NCBI GenBank assembly: GCA_026168805.1
Contig: JAPFDS010000068.1
Coordinates: 1-64,000 of the forward strand
DNA length: 64,000 nucleotides
Direction of reading: 5' to 3'
Origin: Caryophanales bacterium
Lineage (GTDB): Bacteria > Bacillota > Bacilli > Bacillales > Amphibacillaceae
Shown: one piece after another, positions 1 through 8,789 of the stretch
Layout: each line of letters begins with the position of its first letter
Numbering within the stretch: position 1 is the stretch's first letter
The notes under the pieces: model-generated
What the model saw: only the letters and a program-made list of their open reading frames with translations
What the model was told of the DNA's origin: nothing
Databases searched by the model: none
Translations under genes and position numbers: made by a program

Positions 1-340
1 AAAGTTAGCAGCAGATCGCATTAGTACACAATTATATCAAGAGCAATCTGCATAAATTTGAGTTCTAATTAAAAAAATCCCATATTTAAAATTCTGTAGG
101 TCTTTGTATTTTTTAAAATAGCTATTATGAAATTGATTCAACTATGAAACGCGAGATAAGCTACAATCGTAACTGCAATAACCAAACTTAGCATGAACAT
201 TAATCTGCTATCCGAATGCATAATACCTTAAAAATACCATTACAAACCAACCCATACAAGATACAAAGGATTCGTTTTGTCAAAATGCCTGTGACGGAAG
301 TCCCAAAATTTGGATCATACAATTAAAAATATCTAATCAA

Positions 341-394
341 TTTACAAAAGACCTGGCTGATATTGTTGAAAAAGAATTAATAGAAAACGATTAA
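341..394 (+). pseudogene. C-terminal remnant of the small lipoprotein family
   Basis: Eighteen codons ending in TAA read FTKDLADIVEKELIEND, almost identical to the C-terminus of the lipoprotein gene at 4335-4904 (FTKDLAEIVEKELVEDK). No open frame joins it upstream. Positions 220-285 also resemble 5675-5735, another lipoprotein-flanking stretch. The first 456 bases therefore hold the debris of a lost paralogue and nothing else that I recognise. Confidence 0.75.
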
Positions 395-396
395 AA

Positions 397-427
397 GAAC
401 TACCAGCCAGCATGTGGTTGGTAGTTC
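397..427 (+). terminator. Hairpin after the lipoprotein remnant
   Basis: A 13-bp stem with one mismatch (GAACTACCAGCCA against TGGTTGGTAGTTC) starts three bases after the remnant's stop codon. A T-rich stretch follows about 10 bases later. It probably terminated the lost gene and may also serve the amidohydrolase that converges from the other side. Confidence 0.6.
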
Positions 428-456
428 AAACAAGGAGTTTTTCCCTTTTATTTTCC

Positions 457-2058
457 TTACTTTTTATATACACTTTTACCTTCTTTAATCGTCTCCAAAA
501 CAGCTATATCCTTAATGTCTAGCGCATCAACTTCTAACGGATTTCCATCCAACACCACAAAATCCGCTACTTTGCCTCGTTTAATACTTCCTTTTTTGTC
601 TTCTTCAAAATAAGCATACGCCGCATTTATAGTAACTGCTTGTAAGGCTTCATACACAGAGACACATTGTTCCGGTCCGATGTGCACGCCTTTTCTTGTA
701 ATCCGGTTCACTGCACACCAGATTGTATGGAGCATGTCTGGCTGGACGACGGGAGCATCTTGGTGAAAATTCACGACAAGTCCCCGATCAAATGCAGATC
801 TTGCAGGGCTAATCCGTCTACCTCTTTCCTCCCCAAGATTTTTCAAATGCACATCTCCCCAATAATATGTATGTGCATTAAAAATCGACGGAATCATTGC
901 GACGTCAACCATTTGATCCAGCTGATCATCCCGTACCGTTTGACAGTGAATCATCACCGGACGCAAATGATCTTTGTTTGGATTATCAGATACTTCCAAA
1001 GCCTTTTCATACGCCATTAAAAGTTGGTCAGAGGCTGCGTCCCCATTGCAGTGTGTTAACAGCTGTACATCATCGTTCACTGTTTTCGTGACATATTCAA
1101 TCACTTCTGCATCTGTATACGACGGGTACCCGCGATAACTTTCCTCTCCCTCATAAGGCTTAGTCATCCACGCTGTTTTCCCTTGAGGCGAGCCGTCTAG
1201 AAATAACTTATACCCACCGATTTTCAAACGGTTCTGATAGTGTTTCACGTAGGATGAATTGTCCCACACATCACTCGGATTAGTAGCAATCTCAGGATAT
1301 GCGACAATATCTAGTTTTAATTGATTCTGTTCCGCCAAACCTTTTAATAACGCTAAAGTCTCACTAGACGTTGCGCCATCTTGTGCAGTTGTAATCCCAT
1401 GTTCCAAATAAATGTCTTGACTCAACATCGCAATCTTGACGAAATCCATCTTTACTCCTGATGTCACTTTCTCTCGGACGGATACGACAGACGCTTCTTC
1501 TAAATACCCATTTGGCTCATTTGTTCCCGCAACTCTTCCAATAAATCCACCCTCTGCAGCAACACTCGTTTCATCAATTCCCGCCAATTTTAAAGCCCCA
1601 TCGTTCGCACATCCCATATGACCAGAAGCATGTGAAAGAAATATCGGGCGTTCCGCAGACACTTGATTCAACACATCTTTCGTCGGATGGTCTTCTTCTT
1701 TTAAAAAGTTATGATCATATCCAAAACCAACAACCGGATCATTGTCTCCTAAATCTTTCTCTTCAATATATTCATTTAACACATCAATAATATCTTGAAA
1801 ACTTTCACAAGTACTTACATCCGCCATGACAGACATTGCACCTACCATCGAAATGTGCCCATGTGGATCGACGAAACCCGGAAGCATCGTCAGGCCATGT
1901 AAATCAACCTTTTCAACGGCTGGATCATCCATGAATCGTTGAACATCTGCCAGATTGCCAACCTCTTGAATGATTCCATCCTCGATAAGGACAGCCTCTA
2001 CCGTCTCATTCTCCTGTTCCATCGTAATAATCGTCCCACCAAAATACAATTTCTTCAT
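457..2058 (-). CDS. Amidohydrolase family 3 protein (YtcJ-like)
   Basis: A 533-residue metal-dependent hydrolase of the amidohydrolase superfamily, probably cytoplasmic since no signal peptide is visible. The early metal site is in MLPGFVDPHGHISM (about residues 58-71), later histidines lie in THCNGDAASD and MIHCQTV, and a late acidic site in NFHQDAPVV. The C-terminal KGSIKRGKVADFVVLDGNPL is the typical return to the small beta domain. YtcJ-like enzymes hydrolyse amide or ester bonds, but substrates of most members are unknown. It lies downstream of the yfcC-like carrier gene on the same strand, separated by a terminator hairpin, so the two may handle one compound. The start is an ATG with AAAGGGA about 12 bases upstream. 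Confidence 0.85.
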   Translation of the reverse strand: MKKLYFGGTIITMEQENETVEAVLIEDGIIQEVGNLADVQRFMDDPAVEKVDLHGLTMLPGFVDPHGHISMVGAMSVMADVSTCESFQDIIDVLNEYIEEKDLGDNDPVVGFGYDHNFLKEEDHPTKDVLNQVSAERPIFLSHASGHMGCANDGALKLAGIDETSVAAEGGFIGRVAGTNEPNGYLEEASVVSVREKVTSGVKMDFVKIAMLSQDIYLEHGITTAQDGATSSETLALLKGLAEQNQLKLDIVAYPEIATNPSDVWDNSSYVKHYQNRLKIGGYKLFLDGSPQGKTAWMTKPYEGEESYRGYPSYTDAEVIEYVTKTVNDDVQLLTHCNGDAASDQLLMAYEKALEVSDNPNKDHLRPVMIHCQTVRDDQLDQMVDVAMIPSIFNAHTYYWGDVHLKNLGEERGRRISPARSAFDRGLVVNFHQDAPVVQPDMLHTIWCAVNRITRKGVHIGPEQCVSVYEALQAVTINAAYAYFEEDKKGSIKRGKVADFVVLDGNPLEVDALDIKDIAVLETIKEGKSVYKK

Positions 2059-2153
2059 CAGTCAACACATCCCTTTCGTTCGTATGTATTTCCTATATTT
2101 GTATGATACCATACGAAATCCATTATTCATGTCGTCGTTCAAACAACAAAAAA

Positions 2154-2177
2154 GACCCTCTGCAAAAGCAGAAGATC
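2154..2177 (-). terminator. Terminator between the yfcC-like gene and the amidohydrolase gene
   Basis: On the minus strand GATCTTCTGC, loop TTTT, GCAGAGGGTC form a 10-bp stem with G-U pairs followed by a run of six T. A nearly identical copy lies at 7105-7128, so this terminator is a duplicated module. Confidence 0.75.
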
Positions 2178-2203
2178 TTAAAAATCGTTCATATTTTTTC
2201 CTT

Positions 2204-3631
2204 CTAAAACGGCCACACAAATACATGAGCAACAGACACAATGATGATCCCAACTATAAATTGAAGTAAGATTAAAGGAATCACCCATCTAACCCATTTG
2301 AGCCAGTCAATTTTTGCTAAAGCTAAAGAAGCCATGAGTACACTACCAGTTGGTGTTAATATATTTGTAATACCATCCCCGAACTGGAACGCCAGAACCG
2401 CTGTTTGTCGACTAACTTCCGTTAAATCAGCAAGTGGTGCCATAATTGGCATCGTTAACGCAGCCTGTCCACTTCCTGACGTCACGATTAAGTTCAAGAA
2501 GTTTTGCGTGACAAACATACCAATGGCCGTCAAACTGGACGGAAGTTGGCTAACAATATTCGAAATAAAATACAAAATCGAATCAATGGTCAAGCTTTCT
2601 TCCAAAACAATTAAAATCCCGTAAGCAAAACCAACAACAAGCGCACCAACGATTAGCTCTTGACTCCCTCTTACAAAAGCATGAGTCATTTCATTCACGC
2701 GAAGCTTACCAATGAATCCTATTACAATACCCATGAGCAAAAATACTGCCGCTATTTCTGTAATATACCAATCTAAGAACATAACTCCAGAAGCAATACC
2801 GACAACTGTCAGACCAAGAACAGCAATAATCATCCACTGTCTCGTCGTTAACTGTTCGTCGTCCGCCTCCTCTTCATCAAACGTTCGTTTTTGGTCAAAC
2901 TCATATATGCGACTTGATGTAGGATCCTTCTTCACTTTTCGTGCATACAACATCACATACGCAATCGTAATCGATACATAAATCACCCAGACGATAATTC
3001 GAAAACCCATTCCTGAAAAGAGTGGAACTTCCGCAATATCCTGAGCAACACCAATCGTAAATGGGTTCATGAACGCCGCTGAAAATCCTGCATACACCCC
3101 TACAAGCACCATTGCGACCCCAACGAATGAATCAAACCCTAATTTAAGTGCTAGCGGTACTAAAATTAAGACAAAAGGAATCGTCTCCTCAGCCATTCCA
3201 AATGTCGCTCCACCTAAAGCAAATAAGGTCATAACGACTGGAATAATGAGCATTTCCTTCCCACTCATTTTTCTAGCGACCGTACTCAACCCGACCTCAA
3301 TCGCCCGGGTTGTCGTCAGAATTCCAAAGGCCCCACCAACGATGAAGATAAAGAATATAATTCCGGCACCCTTTTCCATTCCTTTATGTACCGCTTCAAA
3401 AATTCCTATAAACGTCGTCGGATTGGATTCAACGGTATGATACGTCCCATCCACAACAACCGTTCTACCACTTTCAGTCGTTTCCCGGTCAAATTCACCT
3501 GCAGGAATGACATACGTCAAAATAGCCATCACAATAATTAATCCAAATAATAGAACAAATATATGAGGAAACTCAAATTTTTTCCTTCGCTTTTTTTCAT
3601 CTTTTTCTACAGAAACTGATTCAGTACTCAA
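2204..3631 (-). CDS. yfcC: YfcC family (C4-dicarboxylate/amino acid carrier-like) membrane protein
   Basis: A 475-residue polytopic membrane protein of the YfcC/DcuC-related group (PF03606). A charged cytoplasmic N-terminus precedes a first helix and the segment YVIPAGEFDRE, typical of this family. Later come GGATFGMAEETIPFV and, near the C-terminus, GDGITNILTPTGSVLM, the second half of the inverted repeat. Family members carry dicarboxylates, arginine/ornithine or similar small anions; the substrate is not deducible. The start is TTG at 3631 preceded by AGGGGG. The amidohydrolase gene follows after a terminator. A long leader with a terminator-like hairpin precedes this gene. Confidence 0.85.
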   Translation of the reverse strand: MSTESVSVEKDEKKRRKKFEFPHIFVLLFGLIIVMAILTYVIPAGEFDRETTESGRTVVVDGTYHTVESNPTTFIGIFEAVHKGMEKGAGIIFFIFIVGGAFGILTTTRAIEVGLSTVARKMSGKEMLIIPVVMTLFALGGATFGMAEETIPFVLILVPLALKLGFDSFVGVAMVLVGVYAGFSAAFMNPFTIGVAQDIAEVPLFSGMGFRIIVWVIYVSITIAYVMLYARKVKKDPTSSRIYEFDQKRTFDEEEADDEQLTTRQWMIIAVLGLTVVGIASGVMFLDWYITEIAAVFLLMGIVIGFIGKLRVNEMTHAFVRGSQELIVGALVVGFAYGILIVLEESLTIDSILYFISNIVSQLPSSLTAIGMFVTQNFLNLIVTSGSGQAALTMPIMAPLADLTEVSRQTAVLAFQFGDGITNILTPTGSVLMASLALAKIDWLKWVRWVIPLILLQFIVGIIIVSVAHVFVWPF

Positions 3632-3731
3632 TGTAAAGCCCCCTACTCATTTTTTAGTAAACGCAGTTTCCTCATGTATAGAACAATCAGGGTTTCTGCA
3701 TTGTTACATTTGGGATATCATGCAAACAAAA

Positions 3732-3779
3732 TCCCCTTCATAAACAAGGTGACCTTCCTATCACTTCGTATGAAGAGGC
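3732..3779 (-). promoter_or_regulatory. Terminator-like attenuator in the yfcC leader
   Basis: On the minus strand GCCTCTTCATA pairs with TATGAAGGGGA (10 bp, one G-U), the loop contains a smaller hairpin AAGGT/ACCTT, and TTTTGTTTG follows. This sits about 100 bases before the yfcC start and within its inferred leader. Upstream in the leader, TCAAGTT and AACTTGA form another hairpin at about 3824-3850. It matches no riboswitch class I know; a T-box is excluded by the absence of its GGGTGGNACC motif. It may be an attenuator, or an ordinary terminator for a lost gene. Confidence 0.5.
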
Positions 3780-3877
3780 TTACAAGTTATTTTATAGTGG
3801 CATACAAAAGACAAATTACCTCAAGTTTTTTCATCCAATCAACTTGAAATCTCTATCCAGCAATTTGCTCCCTTTAT

Positions 3878-3906
3878 AGGGTATTATCTTTGTCGAAAAT
3901 TGTCAA
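3878..3906 (-). promoter_or_regulatory. Promoter of the yfcC leader
   Basis: TTGACA (3906-3901), a 17-base spacer and TACCCT (3883-3878) form a sigma-A type promoter on the minus strand. It gives a leader of roughly 230 bases before the yfcC start. Confidence 0.55.
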
Positions 3907-4084
3907 TTAATCCTATAGCAACAACGTTTATGCGCATTATTATAAATGTTCCGACTACACTGCATTTTGTTCAATACACGGCGTAGAATGCCTCTTTTTC
4001 AAAAAACGTGACCACCGTTTTGGTGAAATTTGGAACAAAATATTTTTATTGCAAGGGGGGAATTTGGGTTCAAATAGGCGTGTA

Positions 4085-4252
4085 CCTTCCCTAGAAAGAG
4101 CTGAGGGAATGAATCCAGGGACGGTAAAACAATCTCCCTACCTGGAACGTAGCGCGGAGGGGATTCCAGGGACGGTAACGCGTTTACCCTCTCTGAAAAC
4201 AGGCACGGAGGCGAATCCAGGGACGAGAACACGATCCCCCTTTGGATTCAAC
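4085..4252. repeat. 51-bp palindromic tandem repeat, cluster A
   Basis: Three units, two of them exactly 51 bp (4136-4186 and 4187-4237), plus a partial one. Each carries AATCCAGGGACG or a close variant, and part of each unit is self-complementary (CCTGGAA with TTCCAGG). Because 51 is a multiple of three, open frames appear on both strands; these lack start signals and family relatives, so I do not call genes. Apart from this array and the yfcC leader I see nothing in 3907-4334. Confidence 0.85.
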
Positions 4253-4334
4253 CTGCATTCTTACTTGTAGGAGAGATTTCATTATTGTATTATATATAAA
4301 CTAAAGTGAATCGCTGCAAAGGAAGTGATCAATC

Positions 4335-4904
4335 GTGAATAGAAGAACCTTTTTCCTAGTGATGTTAGCTGCTATGCTACTTGTAGCCTGCCAAAACAAG
4401 AACCCAATTTCACACTCAGAATTCGAGGATGAAACTGGGTCAGTTATCGATATATATGATTTTTCATTTATAAAACACGCGCCTGAATCTAAAAAGAAAC
4501 AAGATATAAAGGATGTCATTAAACTATACTTCATTGAAAATGATAGCTCTTTGGATACTGGGTTCGCTATTGATATTGAAAATAACTTCGTCTATATTGA
4601 TCCAAGAGTAGGCTCCCACGGGGTACGTAGGACAAATGATGATCCGGATGAATTACAAGACACACAAAAGTTCATCGATCTTTTAAAAGAATACGACGTA
4701 CAAAACTGGAGAAAACGTTATTCAGATACGAATGATGATGAAGACGGCTATGGCTGGAAACTAATCCTGCAGTATACTGACGGATCCACCGAACAACATT
4801 CCGGTTCAGGGACGGACATGAAGAAAATTACACCAAATAATTTCTATCCATTTACAAAAGACCTTGCTGAAATTGTTGAAAAAGAATTAGTAGAAGACAA
4901 ATAA
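4335..4904 (+). CDS. Small secreted lipoprotein, multicopy family
   Basis: A 189-residue lipoprotein. The N-terminus has basic residues, a hydrophobic segment and the lipobox LLVAC, so the mature protein should be membrane-anchored on the outside. It shares a pattern with 5887-6459, 19424-20011 and 29280-29852: an FYFINRAPEA-like segment, VQ-W-K/R-Y followed by DGYGW, then Q-DG and a GSGT-like stretch, and an amphipathic C-terminus. This copy is the most divergent (YDVQNWRKRY). The start is GTG with GGAAG upstream. Function unknown; the family resembles species-specific multicopy surface lipoproteins. It ends exactly in a bidirectional terminator. Confidence 0.85.
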   Translation: MNRRTFFLVMLAAMLLVACQNKNPISHSEFEDETGSVIDIYDFSFIKHAPESKKKQDIKDVIKLYFIENDSSLDTGFAIDIENNFVYIDPRVGSHGVRRTNDDPDELQDTQKFIDLLKEYDVQNWRKRYSDTNDDEDGYGWKLILQYTDGSTEQHSGSGTDMKKITPNNFYPFTKDLAEIVEKELVEDK

Positions 4905-4946
4905 AAATGAAAGAGGTAACTTAATTACGTTGCCTCTTTCATTTTT
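4904..4946. terminator. Bidirectional terminator
   Basis: AAAAATGAAAGAGG and CCTCTTTCATTTTT form a perfect stem extended by AAC/GTT, with A and T runs on both sides. It separates two convergent lipoprotein genes and overlaps both stop regions. Confidence 0.9.
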
Positions 4947-5616
4947 AATCACTTCTCTCCTCATTGTTAAACTCAACCGATGTCATGATTTTCTCTACTT
5001 CCTGTTCAATCTCATCCAAATCATAATCACAACCTTTTTGTTCATCAGGACACCTTACACTGTAAGTATAAGTAATATATTGATTGGTGTCTTTAGAATC
5101 TACAGCCCCAAAAAAGTGATATACACTAGTTTTTTTACTAGATGATATATACTTTTGCCGTGCAAAGTAGTGAGTCACATCATCATATTCTCTTTTATCA
5201 AACTCGCCATCATAGTGTACTGGGTCACCTGCAAGAACTAATTGTATATCTGTTTCTACAGGTATTGTTGGATTCTCATATGTAACATACACAGTATATG
5301 ACTCCCCTGTAATTTTTTCCTTATCGCTACCAAATTTAATGCCTTCATAATGATCTTTCACTTTTTCATAATGAATTTGATCTATATGTGCATCTTCAGG
5401 AAAAGGAAGCGTATATCCACCCGTTTTTGAATTAAACAAATAATATCCATCTGAAACTTTATCTATAGAAGCCATAAATTCTCGGGTAAATTCATCTTGA
5501 AAAGCTGGCACATCTGGTAAATCCTTTGAATCCATGCTAGCAATATCTTTTTCCATCATCCCGCAACCGCCTAATAATATAATGACAATGAAGCCGATTA
5601 AATAATTTTTGTTCAC
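4945..5616 (-). CDS. Lipoprotein of unknown function
   Basis: About 223 residues, with lipobox ILLGGC near residue 19 and no further membrane segment. The mature part is acidic and rich in tyrosine, and contains a cysteine pair RCPDEQKGC that may form a disulfide outside the cell. I do not recognise a family and it is not part of the multicopy lipoprotein group around it. Two starts are possible, GTG at 5616 or the adjacent TTG at 5619; GAGGAGG lies 8 bases before the GTG, which I prefer. It converges on the 4335-4904 gene through a shared terminator. Confidence 0.75.
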   Translation of the reverse strand: MNKNYLIGFIVIILLGGCGMMEKDIASMDSKDLPDVPAFQDEFTREFMASIDKVSDGYYLFNSKTGGYTLPFPEDAHIDQIHYEKVKDHYEGIKFGSDKEKITGESYTVYVTYENPTIPVETDIQLVLAGDPVHYDGEFDKREYDDVTHYFARQKYISSSKKTSVYHFFGAVDSKDTNQYITYTYSVRCPDEQKGCDYDLDEIEQEVEKIMTSVEFNNEERSD

Positions 5617-5848
5617 CAAATGAACCTCCTCTTATCTTAAGAGTGTCGAATATATAGTATAATTTTCCATCATAACACCTTAAAAATACCACTATGTAAA
5701 TTGTTATACAAGATACGAAAGGTTTGTTTAAAATGGTTATCCATTACAAAAGGCCCGAAATTATATAGCTAAAAAGACTGACTTCTCAACTTTTAACGAA
5801 GTTCTATTTTCGTGTTTCATATTTTTTAATAGATCATCTATCAATGAC

Positions 5849-5880
5849 AAATAGACGCCAATATCTATGAGCGTCTATTT
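5849..5880. terminator. Terminator of the lipoprotein gene at 5887
   Basis: A perfect 10-bp stem, AAATAGACGC with GCGTCTATTT, directly after the stop codon of the minus-strand gene at 5887-6459. Confidence 0.8.
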
Positions 5881-5886
5881 TCGTCA

Positions 5887-6459
5887 TTATTTTGTTGCCT
5901 CTTTTATGTGATCATCTTTAAACGTTTCCATTTCCTCTGCAAACTCATCGAAATTTTCGGGGAAAACTGTTTCTTCCTCCGTTCCAGCACCCTTATACCT
6001 TTCGATCGTACCATCCTCAAATTGCAGCAGCATCATCCAACCATAGCCATCGTCGTACGTGTCAGGGTCTTCGGTTGTGTAATCTTCTTTCCATTCTTGC
6101 ACATTATATTTTTCCAAAATCTCTAACAAGCCCTCTTTATCCGTAAATGGCAAAGGGTCTTCAAATGTTGCAACACCATTCGTCGCAAAACGTGGCTTTT
6201 CAATGAGCTCTTGATTTTCCACATCAATTGCAACACTTTTCGTACTGAAATAAATTTTAATAAGCTCGTTCAGCGGATGTTTTTCTGTAGCTTCTGGCGC
6301 ACGATTAATATAATAAAAATCAAAAATATCCCGGCCATCCGCGACCTCTTCCTTCTTAGTATCAGGTTGTTCATGAATCGCTTCGTCATTTGTATCTTTA
6401 CATCCAACTAAAATAAGACAAAGGATGATGATGGAAAAAAGATAATAATTTTGTTTCAT
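5887..6459 (-). CDS. Small secreted lipoprotein, multicopy family
   Basis: A 190-residue member of the family, with lipobox LILVGC followed by KDTNDE. It is closest to 19424-20011: both carry YINRAPEA or FINRAPKA, VQ-WK-DYTTEDPD, GYGWMMLLQFEDGTIERYK and VFPENFDEFAEEME. I take the start at ATG 6459 because a GAGAGGGGA ribosome site precedes it; an ATG 18 bases upstream is less likely. The mature protein is very acidic. Function unknown. The gene together with its upstream 200 bases and 51-bp repeats is duplicated at 19.4-20.4 kb. Confidence 0.85.
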   Translation of the reverse strand: MKQNYYLFSIIILCLILVGCKDTNDEAIHEQPDTKKEEVADGRDIFDFYYINRAPEATEKHPLNELIKIYFSTKSVAIDVENQELIEKPRFATNGVATFEDPLPFTDKEGLLEILEKYNVQEWKEDYTTEDPDTYDDGYGWMMLLQFEDGTIERYKGAGTEEETVFPENFDEFAEEMETFKDDHIKEATK

Positions 6460-6640
6460 AGCAGTCCCCTCTCTCACGTTTTATATTTCGATTACCTGTT
6501 GCGTTGGGAGTTACTTTTAAAAAATAAATGTTATCTTAGTTTACCGTCAATCTACCACCCCAACAAGGGCATAAAGTCTAGTCACATCCTTCGAATACGA
6601 AGTCGGTGAATATAAAAGTGAATGCAGCGAATAGCGTTTT

Positions 6641-6910
6641 CCCTGCCTGAAACAAGGCGTGGGGATGAATCCAGGGAGGGTAAACCGATCTCACTACCTG
6701 AATCGTGGTGCGGTGGAAAATCCAGGGACGCTACCGCAAGTACACTACCTGGATTAAGGCGTGGAAACAAATCCAGGGACGAAAAGCAGAGCACCCTACC
6801 TGAACCAAGGCGTTGAGGGGAATCCAGGGACGATAAACCGATCACACTCCCTGAACGAGGACACGAAATCGATTTCAAGGACGATAACACGATTATCCTC
6901 TGGATTCTAC
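6641..6910. repeat. 51-bp palindromic tandem repeat, cluster B
   Basis: Five consecutive 51-bp units (starting 6641, 6692, 6743, 6794 and 6845) and a partial sixth. Units begin CACTACCTG or CCCTACCTG and contain AATCCAGGGACG in the middle; the last unit is degenerate. Immediately before, 6592-6632 is a remnant of the sigma factor gene N-terminus (compare 36895-36950). The rest of 6911-7104 shows nothing that I can identify. Confidence 0.9.
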
Positions 6911-7104
6911 TTTGGATTGACGTAACCATGATAGTAATCTGCAGCGTGAAAAAGCTCATGAATAAAGGTTTAGTAATCTCCACTTTTATTATTCCTAGCG
7001 TTTTCTACATTAATAGCAATTGTTACGTCTTGCGAATGTTCATGTGTTACTTGGCTTATAATGACATTACATGTCGTACGATTATAAATTCTAAACATAA
7101 AAAA

Positions 7105-7128
7105 GACCCTCTGCAAAAGCAGAAGATC
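7105..7128 (-). terminator. Terminator hairpin, copy of the one at 2154
   Basis: The same 24 bases as at 2154-2177, again followed by a run of T on the minus strand. It directly follows the coding remnant 7145-7294. Confidence 0.65.
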
Positions 7129-7144
7129 TGATATACTTTATGAG

Positions 7145-7294
7145 TTACTTGGTTGTTATCAGATGTCGTTCGGGATATCTCCCAATATGATAGTAGTATT
7201 CCTTTGTTGTATTTTCAGGAGTCGATTCTGGTCCAAATAGCCAGAACTTTTCTCTAGTTCTCGATGCCTGACATCTCGTATCCAGAGCGAAGTA
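7145..7294 (-). pseudogene. Possible C-terminal remnant of an unknown gene
   Basis: Fifty minus-strand codons without start end in TAA just before a terminator. They include EKFWLFGPESTPENTTKEYY and GRYPERHLITTK, which reads like a protein C-terminus. I do not recognise the family. Nothing else is visible between 7295 and 7433. Confidence 0.3.
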
Positions 7295-7433
7295 TCAATC
7301 ATTGCTCATCGCCCCTTCAATTGAATTCGCTAATTTCTTTAAGTATATCGTTTATGTATTTTGTTGTCCTCCATAATGAGTCACATACTATTTTAGAAAT
7401 ACTACACATCATTACGTGTTTTACGCTATAATC

Positions 7434-8789
7434 TTACAATCCTAACAATGCACCCATTAACCAACCGGATCCGTAGAAGACCATAAACTGGACACCTACT
7501 CCAACTCCTAGGAAACGATTGAGCATTCCTCCGACTGTTGCCATGGCAAAGGTGACACAGATTCCTACAAGTCCACCTTCATAAAAGGCTAGCAAGCTAA
7601 CAATCCCAATAAACATACCGATAATGGCTTCTTGATTAATATATTTTAAAACGAGTACGGTTGCTTTACGGGCAAAGTTCATTGAAAATGGGTAAGCAAT
7701 CACTGAAGCAATGATAATTCCGATGAACCCATAGATTAAAAAGTCCATCGGCTCTAACATCGTATGTAAGTTATTCACCGGATCTGTTGTATAGACTGGT
7801 GGCGCATTAAAAAGCGCTTGTGCCGGGCCAATGGCCACAGGGCTTAGTGGAATTCCGAATGCAATGAGTGGAATAATTGTTTCAGCAATATATGTAGATT
7901 CCGTCACCGCATTCATTGTCGCTAAGCTTGTTGTCGCCTTTTTATATTGCCCTTTCGTTCTTGAACCTACGATTTCTCCCATCAATGCTGTCATTCCAAC
8001 TGGACTAAGCGCAAAGGTTAATGAGGAAAGAAAGGATGTTCCTCCTACTGAAGTCGTTTGTCTTTTCGTCAATATTTTAAACGGATTTGGAAAATAACCT
8101 GACCATGATTTTTTCTCTGGTGCAAGCTTATATTCATTTTGTTTCGTTTTTTCAATCATTGACCGGGCGCTACCTGAAGTCGCTAGTAAAATATCTGATA
8201 ACATTGGTCCAATGGCGATTCCTAGAAAGAAACTAATGGACAGACTGCTTCCTAATATGGTTGTACTTACCAAATTAAGCCCTTGAATGACTAATGCTAA
8301 AGGAACAATTAAAAGAATACTTGCCCATCTTCCTTTTGAAAAATACCCAATTAATACTGCTGCGAGGGTAAAGATAATTCCGGAGTTTTCCTGGAAAAAT
8401 GTGCCAAATTGACTTAGAAAAATAGCAAAGACAAGTGCAATCGGCAGGGCAATAAATGCACCGATAATACCACCGGAAATCATTTTACGTAGGGCAATGT
8501 GTGGTAGACCAATCCGGCGCAAAAAGTTCGCATGCTCAAGCATTGGAGCTGCAGTTGTATCACCAGGAACTCCCATAAGAGCTGTTGGTATTGCGTGGGT
8601 TAAATGCTTCGCTAGTACAGCTGACATAAAAAATGCAAATACTGCTTCCGGAGGTGCTCCAAGTAACACGACAATTAAAGTAGACGGAACTAAAATCGCC
8701 GTCTCATCCGAACCAGAGATCAGCCCAATTAATGTAAAAATAATACCAGCCAATACTGCTAGAATAATTGCTATAACAGTTACACTCAT
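7434..8789 (-). CDS. Tripartite tricarboxylate transporter large permease (TctA family)
   Basis: A 451-residue polytopic protein of the TctA family (PF01970). Typical segments are GVPGDTTAAPMLE near residue 75, where substrate-related conserved residues lie, and the second-half repeat GIPLSPVAIGPAQALF. TctA is the large permease of binding-protein-dependent, ion-driven carriers for citrate and other carboxylates. It overlaps the upstream gene by four bases (ATGA), so the two are translationally coupled. No TctC periplasmic or lipoprotein binding partner is nearby, so either it is encoded elsewhere or the pair works without one. The protein is somewhat shorter than the usual 500 residues. Confidence 0.85.
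   Translation of the reverse strand: MSVTVIAIILAVLAGIIFTLIGLISGSDETAILVPSTLIVVLLGAPPEAVFAFFMSAVLAKHLTHAIPTALMGVPGDTTAAPMLEHANFLRRIGLPHIALRKMISGGIIGAFIALPIALVFAIFLSQFGTFFQENSGIIFTLAAVLIGYFSKGRWASILLIVPLALVIQGLNLVSTTILGSSLSISFFLGIAIGPMLSDILLATSGSARSMIEKTKQNEYKLAPEKKSWSGYFPNPFKILTKRQTTSVGGTSFLSSLTFALSPVGMTALMGEIVGSRTKGQYKKATTSLATMNAVTESTYIAETIIPLIAFGIPLSPVAIGPAQALFNAPPVYTTDPVNNLHTMLEPMDFLIYGFIGIIIASVIAYPFSMNFARKATVLVLKYINQEAIIGMFIGIVSLLAFYEGGLVGICVTFAMATVGGMLNRFLGVGVGVQFMVFYGSGWLMGALLGL

Noticed and set aside
2062-2253. 63-codon minus-strand frame between the yfcC-like gene and the amidohydrolase gene
   Set aside because: It overlaps the yfcC end and the terminator and has no supported start.
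3732-3779. T-box or other known riboswitch before the yfcC-like gene
   Set aside because: No specifier loop or GGGTGGNACC antiterminator motif, and no core of SAM, lysine, purine or FMN switches was recognised.
4085-4252. Repeat clusters as CRISPR arrays
   Set aside because: Units are contiguous without unique spacers, and no cas gene is nearby.
6582-6983. Open frames on both strands through the 51-bp repeats (also at 3999-4270 and 20212-20502)
   Set aside because: They exist because 51 is a multiple of three; there is no ribosome site, and one-base length changes in cluster C break the frame.
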